A program made the position numbers and the translations under genes. 64,000 bases of DNA from BOG-938 sp048498155. GTDB taxonomy: Bacteria; Pseudomonadota; Alphaproteobacteria; Caulobacterales; Caulobacteraceae. Shown here piece after piece: positions 33,944-42,219 of the stretch. The DNA lies in contig JBEHYN010000002.1 in the NCBI GenBank assembly GCA_048498155.1, forward strand, positions 1 to 64,000, given 5' to 3'. A model generated the notes under the pieces. The model searched no databases and had not been told where the DNA came from. It worked only from the letters and a program-made list of their open reading frames with translations. The stretch's first letter is position 1. Each line of letters opens with the position of its first letter.

Positions 33944-34861
33944 ATGAGCAACCGACGTCCCCCTTGGGCCCAGGATTTGATCTGGCGACTGGAGGCCCTG
34001 GGCTTTGATCTGATCGGCGCCCTGTTCGCCCTCATGCCCATTGACCTGGCCTCCGCTGTCGGCGGCGCGGCCTTGCGGCTGATCGGGCCGATGACCGGCG
34101 CCCACAAAACCGCGCGACGCAATCTGAAAATCGTTTTTCCGGATTGGGATGAAGCGCAACGGCGACGGGTGCTTGATCAGCAGTGGGACAATGTCGGCCG
34201 GTTGGCGGCCGAATTTCAGATGATGGGCCGGCTGACGGAAGAAAGCGGGCGCGTGGAAGTGATCGGCGCGGGTCGGCTGGAGGCCATACGCAAGGGCGAC
34301 GAGGCTGTGGTGTTCGTGTCGGGCCACCTGTCCAACTGGGAAGTCATGCCCATGACGATTGCGCGCTCAGGTGTGCGCTGCCAGATGACCTACCGCGCCG
34401 CCAACAACCCTTATATCGACCGGCGTATCATCCGAAGCCGGGCGCGCTATGGCGTGGAGTTGTTTGCGCCCAAGGGCGAGTCGGGCTCACGCGAAATTTT
34501 GGAGGCCTTAAGGCGCGGGGAGTCCGTGGCCCTCATGAACGACCAGAAGTTCAACGGTGGTGTGGCCGCGCCCGTTTTCGGCGTCATGGCGCACACCGCC
34601 CCTGGACCCACCCGTCTTGCGTTGCGTTCGTCGGGAGTGTTGCAGCCCATGTCGGTGCAGCGGACCCGGGGCGCTCGTTTCCGGGTCGTGGTCCACGAAC
34701 CGATCATCCTTGAGCGATCGGCGGATCGAGCGGCGGATATCGAGCAAGGCGTCCGGCGCATCAACGCCTTCATCGAGGATCGGGTGCGCGAGCGGCCCCA
34801 TGAATGGTTCTGGGTGCACAAGCGCTGGCCGGCGCAGGCCTATGCGCGTCAAACGGAATAG
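33944..34861 (+). CDS. Lipid A lauroyl/myristoyl acyltransferase (LpxL/HtrB family)
   Basis: This 305-residue inner-membrane enzyme would add a secondary acyl chain during lipid A synthesis. It contains the HX4E acyltransferase motif in VSGHLSNWEVM, then YRAANNPYIDRRI, SREILEALRRGESVALMNDQ and HEWFWVHKRWP near the C-terminus. An N-terminal hydrophobic region (about 18-46) anchors it. The ATG at 33944 is chosen because the open frame upstream overlaps the divergent regulator. Its 3' end overlaps the receiver gene by 13 bases. Confidence 0.88.
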   Translation: MSNRRPPWAQDLIWRLEALGFDLIGALFALMPIDLASAVGGAALRLIGPMTGAHKTARRNLKIVFPDWDEAQRRRVLDQQWDNVGRLAAEFQMMGRLTEESGRVEVIGAGRLEAIRKGDEAVVFVSGHLSNWEVMPMTIARSGVRCQMTYRAANNPYIDRRIIRSRARYGVELFAPKGESGSREILEALRRGESVALMNDQKFNGGVAAPVFGVMAHTAPGPTRLALRSSGVLQPMSVQRTRGARFRVVVHEPIILERSADRAADIEQGVRRINAFIEDRVRERPHEWFWVHKRWPAQAYARQTE

Positions 34862-35370
34862 GTTTTTTGGCCCTGGAATTCCGGATCGGTTTGGCGAAGG
34901 AAGGGGCCGTGGAATTTCGGGTCCTGGCGCCGACGACGGCATGGGCCGAAATAGTCGCTCGACCTGATGAACGGGCGAGGCTTGAAGATCACCGCATTGA
35001 CTCGATCGAACACAGCGCGCGCGGTGACCGGCTTGACGATGAATTCGGTGACACCGGCGTCGCGCGCCTCGCAAACGCGAGTCTTATCCGCATAGCCTGT
35101 CAGCATGATTATCGGCAGTTCAGGATTGGCGCTTTCGGCGGAATTGCGCACGAGTTGGGTGAATTCCACCCCGTCGATCGGGTTCATGTGAAAATCAACG
35201 ATGGCGATATCAGGAGTCCAGTTGCGCAGGCATTTGATCGCTTCGGACCCGTTGGCGCATTCCTGCACTTGAGTGATGCCGACGCCGCTCAGAATGGACA
35301 CGACAATGGCGCGCAGATGCACGTTGTCGTCCGCAACCAGCACCTTCAACCCTGAGAGTGGGCCGCTCAT
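34849..35370 (-). CDS. Single-domain response regulator with basic C-terminal tail
   Basis: The 173-residue product is a CheY-like receiver: acidic pair D14/D15 (VADDN), phospho-acceptor D59 (IVDFHM), T91 (LTGYAD) and K113 (FIVKPV). There is no DNA-binding domain. After the receiver a tail of about 45 residues contains RPFIRSSDYFGPCRRRRQ, a conserved ending in many Caulobacter-group receivers, whose role is unknown. It is an orphan: no kinase gene is adjacent. Confidence 0.9.
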   Translation of the reverse strand: MSGPLSGLKVLVADDNVHLRAIVVSILSGVGITQVQECANGSEAIKCLRNWTPDIAIVDFHMNPIDGVEFTQLVRNSAESANPELPIIMLTGYADKTRVCEARDAGVTEFIVKPVTARAVFDRVNAVIFKPRPFIRSSDYFGPCRRRRQDPKFHGPFLRQTDPEFQGQKTYSV

Positions 35371-35424
35371 GTTTAGCCTCCCTCAGATGGGCCTGCCAAG
35401 GACGTTCAAACCGGAAGCTTGCGC

Positions 35425-35440
35425 GTTAAACCCTGAAAAA
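35425..35440 (-). promoter_or_regulatory. Possible degenerate CtrA box upstream of the receiver gene
   Basis: On the minus strand TTTT-N7-TTAAC lies 55 bases before the receiver start. One half-site is perfect and the first has two mismatches. Position is compatible with a cell-cycle promoter, but such degenerate boxes occur by chance. Confidence 0.25.
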
Positions 35441-35470
35441 GTGTTATCAGACAAGGTGTGGGCGCCTTAA

Positions 35471-35485
35471 AAGAACAATGTTCTT
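35471..35485. promoter_or_regulatory. Perfect 15-bp palindrome AAGAACA-A-TGTTCTT
   Basis: The dyad lies 101 bases upstream of the receiver gene and 64 bases after the DUF2093 stop. It may be a repressor operator. It does not match the alphaproteobacterial LexA pattern GTTC-N7-GTTC. No protein can be assigned. Confidence 0.3.
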
Positions 35486-35548
35486 CAAATTTCAGGACCA
35501 ATCCAGGATGGACGGCGGTTGCGCCCTGCAAAAATCCCAGGTTGCAGT

Positions 35549-35779
35549 TCAAGCCTTCGGATTCAGGTTTTGCCACCGCTGCAGGGCCTCCTTCGGGCCA
35601 GCATAGGCTTCCTGCAACTCAGGATTCCAATAACGCAGGGTCTCCAGCGGGATCGCCACCCCGGAGACAGCGCACAGGACGTAGCGGCCGGGGTTGAGGA
35701 CGGCGTATTCGCCGTCGCCGTAGTGCAGCTTGGCCTCTTCGGATTTCGGGCCGGGCATGGAGCGGTCATGGGCGTTCAT
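35549..35779 (-). CDS. DUF2093 protein
   Basis: The 76-residue protein has the family pattern KLHYGDGEYAVLNPGRYVLC, then AVSGVAIPLETLRYWNPELQEAY. The function is unknown; the Cys and Tyr/Trp pattern suggests a small compact domain. It begins 25 bases after xseA on the same strand, the linkage common in alphaproteobacteria. Start could also be the ATG at 35758, giving MPGPKSEEAK. Confidence 0.85.
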   Translation of the reverse strand: MNAHDRSMPGPKSEEAKLHYGDGEYAVLNPGRYVLCAVSGVAIPLETLRYWNPELQEAYAGPKEALQRWQNLNPKA

Positions 35780-35804
35780 GGGGGCATAATAGAGCTCAAT
35801 CGCA

Positions 35805-37331
35805 CTAAAACAAATTGCCTTGGCCGCCCGTGGGCGGCTTTGCGGATGCACGTGCACGCGGTGACGCCCTTGCGGGCGCCGCGCCCTCGATAACGGCGCT
35901 GCGGGACGCGTCCGCAAATTGAAGGGTTACAGTTTCACCGGCTACAAGCGAGGCGCCCTGACGGACGATCGCACCGTCTGGGCGGTGAACCAAGGCGAAG
36001 CCTAAGGCCAAGGGCCGATTTGGATCAAGCGAGAGACGAAGCTTATCCAATTGGGTTAGCCGTTCGCCCGCGCCCGCCAGGCTACGTCCAAAAGCGGCCG
36101 AAAGCCGTCGTCCCAAAAGGGGAAGCCGAGCATTCTGTGCGGCCCGCTCGGGGCCTCTCCCGGCCGCCAGCGAAAATCGTCGGGACAATTCCCTCAGCCT
36201 TTCCGCCTTCAGGCGGCTGGGCCGCTCCAGCAGGCCCCGATTGAAGCGCGCCGATGTGCGGGTCAGTGATTGGGCGTGGACCTCCGTATTGCGCGCCAAG
36301 GCGGCCGACAGGCGGCCGGCGACGATATCGAAGCGCTGGGAAGCCAAGGCCAGAATGTCCGCTGGGCGCGGCAGGCCGCGCACGGTCGCGTTCAAGCGGC
36401 TCCTGCGATCTTCCAGCATGCGCCCGCCGCATTGGGCGAGGCGGCGCGCGTAGTCGGCCAAGGCGGCTTTCAGTTCGGCGAGGACGGGCGTGGCCATCTC
36501 CGCCGCCGCCGTGGGCGTCGGCGCGCGCCGGTCTGAGGCGAAGTCAATCAAGGTGGTGTCCGTTTCGTGCCCCACAGCGGAAATCAACGGGATGATGCTG
36601 GCCGCTGCTGCGCGGGCGAGGGATTCATCGTTGAAGGGCCACAGGTCCTCCACCGAGCCGCCACCGCGCGCGACAATGATGACGTCCGGCCGGGCGATCG
36701 GTCCATCCGGCGTCAGGGCGTTGAACCCTTGAATCGCGCGCGTGACCTGTCCTGCCGCCGCTTCGCCTTGCACCACCACCGGCCATACCACCACCTGGCA
36801 AGGCCAGCGGTCGCGGATGCGATGCAGGATGTCGCGGATCACAGCGCCGGTGGGGCTGGTGATGACGCCGATGACAGCGGGCATGGCGGGCAGCGGACGC
36901 TTGCGCGCCGGATCGAATAGCCCCTCGTCAGCCAGCCGCGCCTTGAGCCGTTCGAGTTGGGCCAGTAAGGCGCCGATGCCCGCCGGCTCCATGCTTTCCA
37001 CAACGATCTGATACTTGGAGGAGGCCGGGTAGGTGGTGATGCGGCCGGTGACGATCACCTCCAGCCCCTGCTCGGGACGGCATTGCAGGGCGCGGACCTG
37101 ACCTTTCCACACCACCCCGTCGATCGCGGCCTTGTCGTCCTTCAGGGTCAGATAGACGTGACCGGATGCGTGATGGGTGACCTTGCTTAGCTCCCCGCGC
37201 AAGCGCACGAAGCCGTAGGTGGCCTCCAAGGTGCGCTTGAGGGCGAACGCCAGCTCAGAAACGGAATAGGGCTCGGCATTGCCCCCAGGCGGGGAGGGGG
37301 ACGGATCGGCGGCCATGTCGACATCGCTCAT
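35805..37331 (-). CDS. xseA: Exodeoxyribonuclease VII large subunit
   Basis: XseA degrades single-stranded DNA together with XseB. The 508-residue protein has an N-terminal OB fold (PYSVSELAFALKRTLEATYG, SGHVYLTLKDD). The catalytic core is VIGVITSPTGAVIRDILHRI, ARGGGSVEDLWPFNDE and GHETDTTLIDFASDRRAPTP. A long helical region and the typical C-terminal LRLSLDPNRPLALGFALV close the protein. The ATG at 37331 starts just before the predicted OB fold; longer in-frame starts lack family support. Length is normal for the family. Confidence 0.94.
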   Translation of the reverse strand: MSDVDMAADPSPSPPGGNAEPYSVSELAFALKRTLEATYGFVRLRGELSKVTHHASGHVYLTLKDDKAAIDGVVWKGQVRALQCRPEQGLEVIVTGRITTYPASSKYQIVVESMEPAGIGALLAQLERLKARLADEGLFDPARKRPLPAMPAVIGVITSPTGAVIRDILHRIRDRWPCQVVVWPVVVQGEAAAGQVTRAIQGFNALTPDGPIARPDVIIVARGGGSVEDLWPFNDESLARAAAASIIPLISAVGHETDTTLIDFASDRRAPTPTAAAEMATPVLAELKAALADYARRLAQCGGRMLEDRRSRLNATVRGLPRPADILALASQRFDIVAGRLSAALARNTEVHAQSLTRTSARFNRGLLERPSRLKAERLRELSRRFSLAAGRGPERAAQNARLPLLGRRLSAAFGRSLAGAGERLTQLDKLRLSLDPNRPLALGFALVHRPDGAIVRQGASLVAGETVTLQFADASRSAVIEGAAPARASPRARASAKPPTGGQGNLF

Positions 37332-37408
37332 CGGCACAACATAGGCCTTCGCGGCGAGTCGCGGCAGGGGCGCTTGACGTTGACCTTCGCTCGCGTCACA
37401 GCCGGGCC

Positions 37409-38680
37409 ATGAACATCCTTCTCGTCGGTTCCGGCGGGCGCGAGCACGCCCTGGCCTGGAAGATCGCGCAAAGCCCGCGCCTGACCAAACTGGTGGCCGC
37501 ACCGGGCAATCCCGGCATTGAGGCCCTGTGCGAAACGCGGCCTATCAAGGTCACGGACGTGCAGGGTCTGGTCGATTTGGCGCAGGAGATGGCCGCCGAT
37601 CTAGTGGTGGTGGGCCCAGAAAGCGCCCTTGAACTGGGCTTGGCCGACCGATTGGCTGACTTGGCTATTCCCTGTTTCGGGCCCAGTGAGCGGGCCGCTA
37701 AGCTGGAGACGTCCAAGGCATTCTCCAAGAGTTTCGCCGAGCGATACGGCCTGCCGACGGCGGCCTTCGGCGCGTTTCATGACGCACACAAGGCCAAGGC
37801 GTTCCTCGATCGCTTCCACGCTCCCTATGTCATCAAGGCCGATGGGCTGGCGGCGGGCAAGGGCGTGGTAATCGCCCAGACCCGGGCCGAGGCCGAGGAC
37901 GCTATCGACGACATGCTGCGCGGGCGGCGATTTGGGGCGGCCGGAGGTCGGGTGGTCATAGAGGATTTCATGGTCGGCGAGGAAGCCTCGCTGTTCGCCC
38001 TCAGCGACGGGCGTACGGCTATGCTGTTTGGCGCCGCCCAGGACCATAAGCGCGCCTACGACGGCGACCTGGGCCCCAATACTGGCGGCATGGGGACCTA
38101 TTCCCCGCCGCCGGTGTTGACCCCGGACCTGATCCAAACCTCGCGCGCCACCCTGATCGATCCGGCCGTGGCCGGAATGGCGGCGGAGGGACGCCCCTAT
38201 CGCGGCGTGCTTTACGCAGGCCTGATGCTGACGGACGAGGGACCCAAGCTGGTGGAGTTCAACGCCCGCTTCGGCGACCCGGAATGCCAGGTGCTGATGC
38301 TGCGGCTGAAGAGCGATCTGTTGCCTTATCTGGCGGCGGCGGCTACCGGCGGACTTTCGGAGTTGCCCGAGCCGGAATGGTCCGACGAGGTCGCCATTTG
38401 CGTGGTGCTGGCGGCAAGGGGCTATCCTGATGCTCCTGAGGCCGGCACGACGATCAAGGGCGTCAAGGCGGATTTCGGTGAGGGCGTACATGTTTTCCAC
38501 GCCGGCACGGCGCGCGGCGAGGACGGGAACCTTGTGGCGGCCGGCGGCCGGGTGTTGAACGTCTGCGCCAGGGGCAAGACCTTGGAACAGGCGCGCGAGA
38601 GGGCCTATGCGGCTGTAGACGCCATCGACTGGCCGGGTGGGTTTTGCCGGCGCGACATCGGCTGGCGCGCCCTGAGTTAA
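37409..38680 (+). CDS. purD: Phosphoribosylamine-glycine ligase
   Basis: PurD forms glycinamide ribonucleotide, the second step of purine synthesis. The 423-residue product has MNILLVGSGGREHALAWKIA, an ATP-grasp core (APYVIKADGLAAGKGVVIA, GEEASLFALSDG, AQDHKRAYDGDLGPNTGGMG) and LVEFNARFGDPECQV. Length matches other PurD enzymes. The gene is divergent from xseA with 77 bases between starts. Confidence 0.96.
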   Translation: MNILLVGSGGREHALAWKIAQSPRLTKLVAAPGNPGIEALCETRPIKVTDVQGLVDLAQEMAADLVVVGPESALELGLADRLADLAIPCFGPSERAAKLETSKAFSKSFAERYGLPTAAFGAFHDAHKAKAFLDRFHAPYVIKADGLAAGKGVVIAQTRAEAEDAIDDMLRGRRFGAAGGRVVIEDFMVGEEASLFALSDGRTAMLFGAAQDHKRAYDGDLGPNTGGMGTYSPPPVLTPDLIQTSRATLIDPAVAGMAAEGRPYRGVLYAGLMLTDEGPKLVEFNARFGDPECQVLMLRLKSDLLPYLAAAATGGLSELPEPEWSDEVAICVVLAARGYPDAPEAGTTIKGVKADFGEGVHVFHAGTARGEDGNLVAAGGRVLNVCARGKTLEQARERAYAAVDAIDWPGGFCRRDIGWRALS

Positions 38681-38756
38681 CGCGACTACCTGTCTATCGA
38701 CGCACAGGTCTGTATCCGCGCATAGTGGGACAAAGGTTCACGTCGGGAGGATTTCA

Positions 38757-39251
38757 ATGATCAAGTTTGCGCCCGCAGCGCTCATCGCGCTCGCCCTCAT
38801 GACCGGTTCGGCCCAGGCCCAGGCGGTGCGCGATCTGGCCCCTGGCGCTTCGCCCGCGCCCGCAACATTGGCGGACTTCAAGGGCCTGCTGGGCAATTGG
38901 GTCGGAACTACCGCCGCGGCGGGCTTCACCGCCACGCCTGACAATCAGATCGTCGGCCACCTGGCGCTGAGCAGCGGCGGCGTGGCTAAGCTGGAGGAAA
39001 TGTGGATATTCCGCCCTGACGGCGCCTCGGTCCTAATTAGCCAGAAGCACTTCGGCGCCGATCTGTCCGAGAAGGAGGACAAGGGTGTCTGGTCCCATCG
39101 CAAACTGGTGGCGATCGATCGGGGGCACATCTATCTTGAGGGCCTAACCTGGGTGACGGACGGGGATACCCTGTCTCTCGTTTTGGCGACTCCCGCCAGG
39201 AACGGCGCGCCCGCCGGAAGCGTCACCACCAAGCTGCAGCGCGTGAAATAG
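38757..39251 (+). CDS. Secreted DUF6265-like protein
   Basis: The 164-residue product begins with a signal peptide (MIKFAPAALIALALMTGSAQ, cleavage near AQA-QA). The mature part starts with a lipocalin-like strand pattern (LADFKGLLGNWVGTTA, LSSGGVAKLEEMWIFRPDG). This resembles periplasmic beta-barrel proteins grouped as DUF6265. No catalytic residues are apparent. It faces the convergent lpxK gene, with three bases between stops. Confidence 0.7.
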   Translation: MIKFAPAALIALALMTGSAQAQAVRDLAPGASPAPATLADFKGLLGNWVGTTAAAGFTATPDNQIVGHLALSSGGVAKLEEMWIFRPDGASVLISQKHFGADLSEKEDKGVWSHRKLVAIDRGHIYLEGLTWVTDGDTLSLVLATPARNGAPAGSVTTKLQRVK

Positions 39252-39254
39252 CCC

Positions 39255-40265
39255 TCAGGGCGAGACGGCCGCCGCCAGCAGGCGGTCCAGGGCCGCCTCG
39301 TCCTCGAACCGCGCCCGCACGGGCCAGGGCGTGATCTTGGCCCGCCATTGCGGAGCCAGACGCACCCAGTCTTTTTCGGTGGTCAGCAGCCCCGCCCCAT
39401 AGGCCTGAGCGTGCGCCTCCAGGGCCTCAAGCGTGTCCTGACTATAGCCCGCGTGATCGGGGAAGCCGGCGAAATCAACCAACTCGCAGCCGGCCGCTTG
39501 GAGGCTGCGCTGGACCTTCCAGGGCTTGCCGACGCCGGCGAAAGCAAGCTGCGGTCCGGGAGGTGGAGGGCCTAGAGGCTCAAGGCGGGCGATCAGGACC
39601 GGCTTTCCCGCGAACAGGGCCAATAGCTCAGGATCGGGTTCAGCCACGTCTGTGGCCAGCATCAACACAACCGCGTCGGTCCGCGCCAGTCCTCGAGCGA
39701 GCGGCTCGCGCAGAGGTCCGGCGGGAAACACGGCGCCGTCGCCGAACGGCCATTCACCTGCGCGCGTCTCACCATCAATCACCAACAATGACAGCGTCTT
39801 CTTGAGGCGGGGATTTTGGTGGCCATCATCCATGACAATGGCCTGAGCGCCGGCCTGGACGGCAGCCCTGGCGCCTGCGGCTCGGTCGTGGCTGATCCAG
39901 ATCGGCTGGGCGGCGGCAAGCATGAGAGGTTCGTCGCCGACTTCAACAGCCAAATGGCGTGCGGGATCGACACGCAGCGGACCCTTCAGCCGCCCGCCAT
40001 AGCCGCGCGCCAAACCGTGAGCTGCAATGCCTCGCTGTTTCAGGCGCTCTATCAGTTCACGGACGATGGGGGTCTTGCCGGTCCCGCCCACAGTCAGATT
40101 GCCCACACAGATCACCGGGACGCCGGGATCGAACGGTTGGGCTCGGGCGATTTTACGGGCGGTGACGTAGGCCCAGGCCCAGGAGACCGGGCGCAGCAGG
40201 GCGCGGATCACGGGCGCGGGCGCTCCCTTGCGGACATACCACCAGCGGGGCGTGCCGAGCTTCAT
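39255..40265 (-). CDS. lpxK: Tetraacyldisaccharide 4'-kinase
   Basis: LpxK phosphorylates the lipid A disaccharide at the 4' position at the inner membrane. The 336-residue product has an N-terminal membrane-associated helix and P-loop GNLTVGGTGKT (55-65). Conserved segments GLARGYGG, GDEPLMLA, VMDDGHQNPRL (Walker B-like) and FAGVGKPWKVQ follow. The ATG overlaps the kdtA stop by four bases, making it the last gene of the acyltransferase-kdtA-lpxK operon. Confidence 0.95.
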   Translation of the reverse strand: MKLGTPRWWYVRKGAPAPVIRALLRPVSWAWAYVTARKIARAQPFDPGVPVICVGNLTVGGTGKTPIVRELIERLKQRGIAAHGLARGYGGRLKGPLRVDPARHLAVEVGDEPLMLAAAQPIWISHDRAAGARAAVQAGAQAIVMDDGHQNPRLKKTLSLLVIDGETRAGEWPFGDGAVFPAGPLREPLARGLARTDAVVLMLATDVAEPDPELLALFAGKPVLIARLEPLGPPPPGPQLAFAGVGKPWKVQRSLQAAGCELVDFAGFPDHAGYSQDTLEALEAHAQAYGAGLLTTEKDWVRLAPQWRAKITPWPVRARFEDEAALDRLLAAAVSP

Positions 40266-41536
40266 GCGGCCGCCGACGGAAGGAAGGGATGCAGGGCCCG
40301 CAGTGCGGTGTCCAACGCTTTGTGATCTCCATCGCCAAAGGCCATTGCCCTGCGACCCATCTCCCGGCGCAGGGTCGGGTCTCCAAGCAGGTCGATAACC
40401 AGTCGCGTCAGGGCGGCTTGATCGTCCGCCTTGAACGCGGCCTGGGCGGATATCAGCCCGGCATAGGCTTCGCTGAAATTGGCTGTGTCCGGACCTGAGA
40501 CGATGGGCAAGCCGAGGCGCGCCGGCTCAAGAGGGTTATGCCCGCCGACCCCCCCTGTCAGGCTGCCGCCCATGATCACAAGATCAGCCAGACGATAGAT
40601 CAGGCCCAGCTCGCCCAGGGTATCGGCTAAATAGATCTGAACCTCGTCGGCAATCGGCTCGCCGTGGCTGCGTCGAGCGATGGCCATCCCATTCGCGGAG
40701 AGAGCCGCGGCGATGGCTCCTCCGCGCTCGGGGTGGCGCGGGACCAGAATCAGCAGGGGCTTGGGATCGGGCGTCGCCTGCAGGACCGCAGCGATCAGTT
40801 CTTCCTCGCCCGGGTGGGTGCTGGCGGCGACCAGAACCTTGCGGCCGCCTATCGCCGTTTTCAGGCGGTTCAAGTCCGCCTCGTCGCAGTCCAGCGGCGC
40901 GCCGGCTTTTTTCAGGTCCAACTCGCCCGCCACACGCCCTCCCAGGGCTTCGATTCGATGTCGGCTGAGCTCGTCCTGGGCCAGGATCACATCGAAGGCG
41001 CCCAGCAGGGCGCGAGCCGAGCGAGGGGCCCTGGCCCAGCCCTTGACGCTGTTTTCCGAGAGACGAGCGCCCAGCAGGGCCAAGCGGATGCCCGAAGCCT
41101 TGGCCTGCGATAGCAGTCCCGGCCAAAGTTCGCTTTCCACAAGAATCGCCAGTCCCGGACGCCAGTGCGCCAGGAATCGTCGCGCGGCCGCAGGCGTATC
41201 GAGCGGAAGATATTGATGGATAACCCCTCGCGGCAGACGCCGGCTAAGGATGTGGGCCGACGTCACCGTGCCGGAGGTGACCAGCAGGGTCAGATCGGGC
41301 CGCTCGCCTTTCAGGGCTTCGACCAGGGGCAGCAGTGACAGGGTCTCGCCGACGCTCGCCCCATGCAACCAGACCAGTTCGCCCGCAGGCCTGGGCATTG
41401 AGGCATATCCCAGCCGTTCACCGAACCGCTCGGGATCCTCCTTGTCGGCGCGCGCGCGCATCCGCAGGATCGCCGGCGCCAGGGGCTCTAGAGCGCCCAT
41501 GACCAGCCGATATGCGGTGAGCATCAACCCGCTCAC
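40262..41536 (-). CDS. kdtA: 3-deoxy-D-manno-octulosonic acid transferase
   Basis: KdtA/WaaA adds Kdo sugar to lipid A precursor. The 424-residue protein has an N-terminal hydrophobic anchor, RFGERLGYASMPRP, the catalytic LVWLHGASVGETLSLLPLVE, TSGTVTSAHI and C-terminal GT-B motifs (GGSLTGGVGGHNPLEPARLG). The GTG at 41536 overlaps the upstream stop (GTGA); the ATG at 41524 is an alternative. It is in a four-base overlap with lpxK. Confidence 0.94.
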   Translation of the reverse strand: MSGLMLTAYRLVMGALEPLAPAILRMRARADKEDPERFGERLGYASMPRPAGELVWLHGASVGETLSLLPLVEALKGERPDLTLLVTSGTVTSAHILSRRLPRGVIHQYLPLDTPAAARRFLAHWRPGLAILVESELWPGLLSQAKASGIRLALLGARLSENSVKGWARAPRSARALLGAFDVILAQDELSRHRIEALGGRVAGELDLKKAGAPLDCDEADLNRLKTAIGGRKVLVAASTHPGEEELIAAVLQATPDPKPLLILVPRHPERGGAIAAALSANGMAIARRSHGEPIADEVQIYLADTLGELGLIYRLADLVIMGGSLTGGVGGHNPLEPARLGLPIVSGPDTANFSEAYAGLISAQAAFKADDQAALTRLVIDLLGDPTLRREMGRRAMAFGDGDHKALDTALRALHPFLPSAAA

Positions 41537-42219
41537 GCCAAAGCCGCCTTCGCCTGATCGCAGGCATCGCTTAGGGCCCGGGCCCAATCCAGGCAGGCCT
41601 GCGCCATGTCCTCGTCAGAGGCGTCGGCGGGGAGGCAGTGCGGGCCTTGCCACACAATAGCTCCACGACCGAAGGGACGGGGCAGGCGGGTGCGGTCCCA
41701 ACTATTCATCTCGGCGGCGGGGCGCGCAGCTAGACCGATCATATAGACCGGCGCCTGGGACAGCTTAGCCATGCGTGCGACGCCCATGGCCATGACATTG
41801 GCCGGCCCCCGCGGACCGTCGGGGGTCAGCAGCAGCAGGCCCCCGCCAGCCAGCCAGTCCAGGCATTCGCGAAAGGCCGCCGCCCCGCCCTTGGACTTGG
41901 CGCCGGGCTTGGCCTTGGATCCTCGGATCGCCTGTATGCCCAGGCGAGCGGCGGCGCGGGTGATGAACTCGCCGTCGGGCGACAAGGAGATCAGGATCTT
42001 GGCCTCCCGTTCGCCCATCATCGGCTTGGCGGCGATAACCAGGGGGATTGTCCCGTGCCAGATGCAGCCGATAGCCCCGCGCGTCAGTTTCAGCTCCGCT
42101 TCGGCCACATCGCGGCCCAGGTGGCTCCAACGCACCGTCTTGAGCACCAGCCAAAGATAGGCCCAGGTCAGGAAGGCCAGAACGCCTTGCACGAACCAGG
42201 AGCGGAGGATGGCCTTCAC
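41533..42219 (-). CDS. DUF374 lysophospholipid acyltransferase family protein
   Basis: The 228-residue product has an N-terminal hydrophobic segment (about 8-27). The acyltransferase-like pattern IGCIWHGTIPLV is followed by SLSPDGEFITRAAARLGIQA, RGSKAKPGAKSKGG and LLLTPDGPRGPANVMAMGVA. The DUF374 family usually lies before kdtA in alphaproteobacteria, suggesting a role in lipopolysaccharide or phospholipid formation. It overlaps both the upstream ABC exporter and downstream kdtA by four bases. Confidence 0.9.
   Translation of the reverse strand: MKAILRSWFVQGVLAFLTWAYLWLVLKTVRWSHLGRDVAEAELKLTRGAIGCIWHGTIPLVIAAKPMMGEREAKILISLSPDGEFITRAAARLGIQAIRGSKAKPGAKSKGGAAAFRECLDWLAGGGLLLLTPDGPRGPANVMAMGVARMAKLSQAPVYMIGLAARPAAEMNSWDRTRLPRPFGRGAIVWQGPHCLPADASDEDMAQACLDWARALSDACDQAKAALA

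Noticed and set aside
35471..35485. LexA/SOS box
   Set aside because: Alphaproteobacterial LexA binds GTTC-N7-GTTC direct repeats; this is an inverted repeat with a one-base centre.
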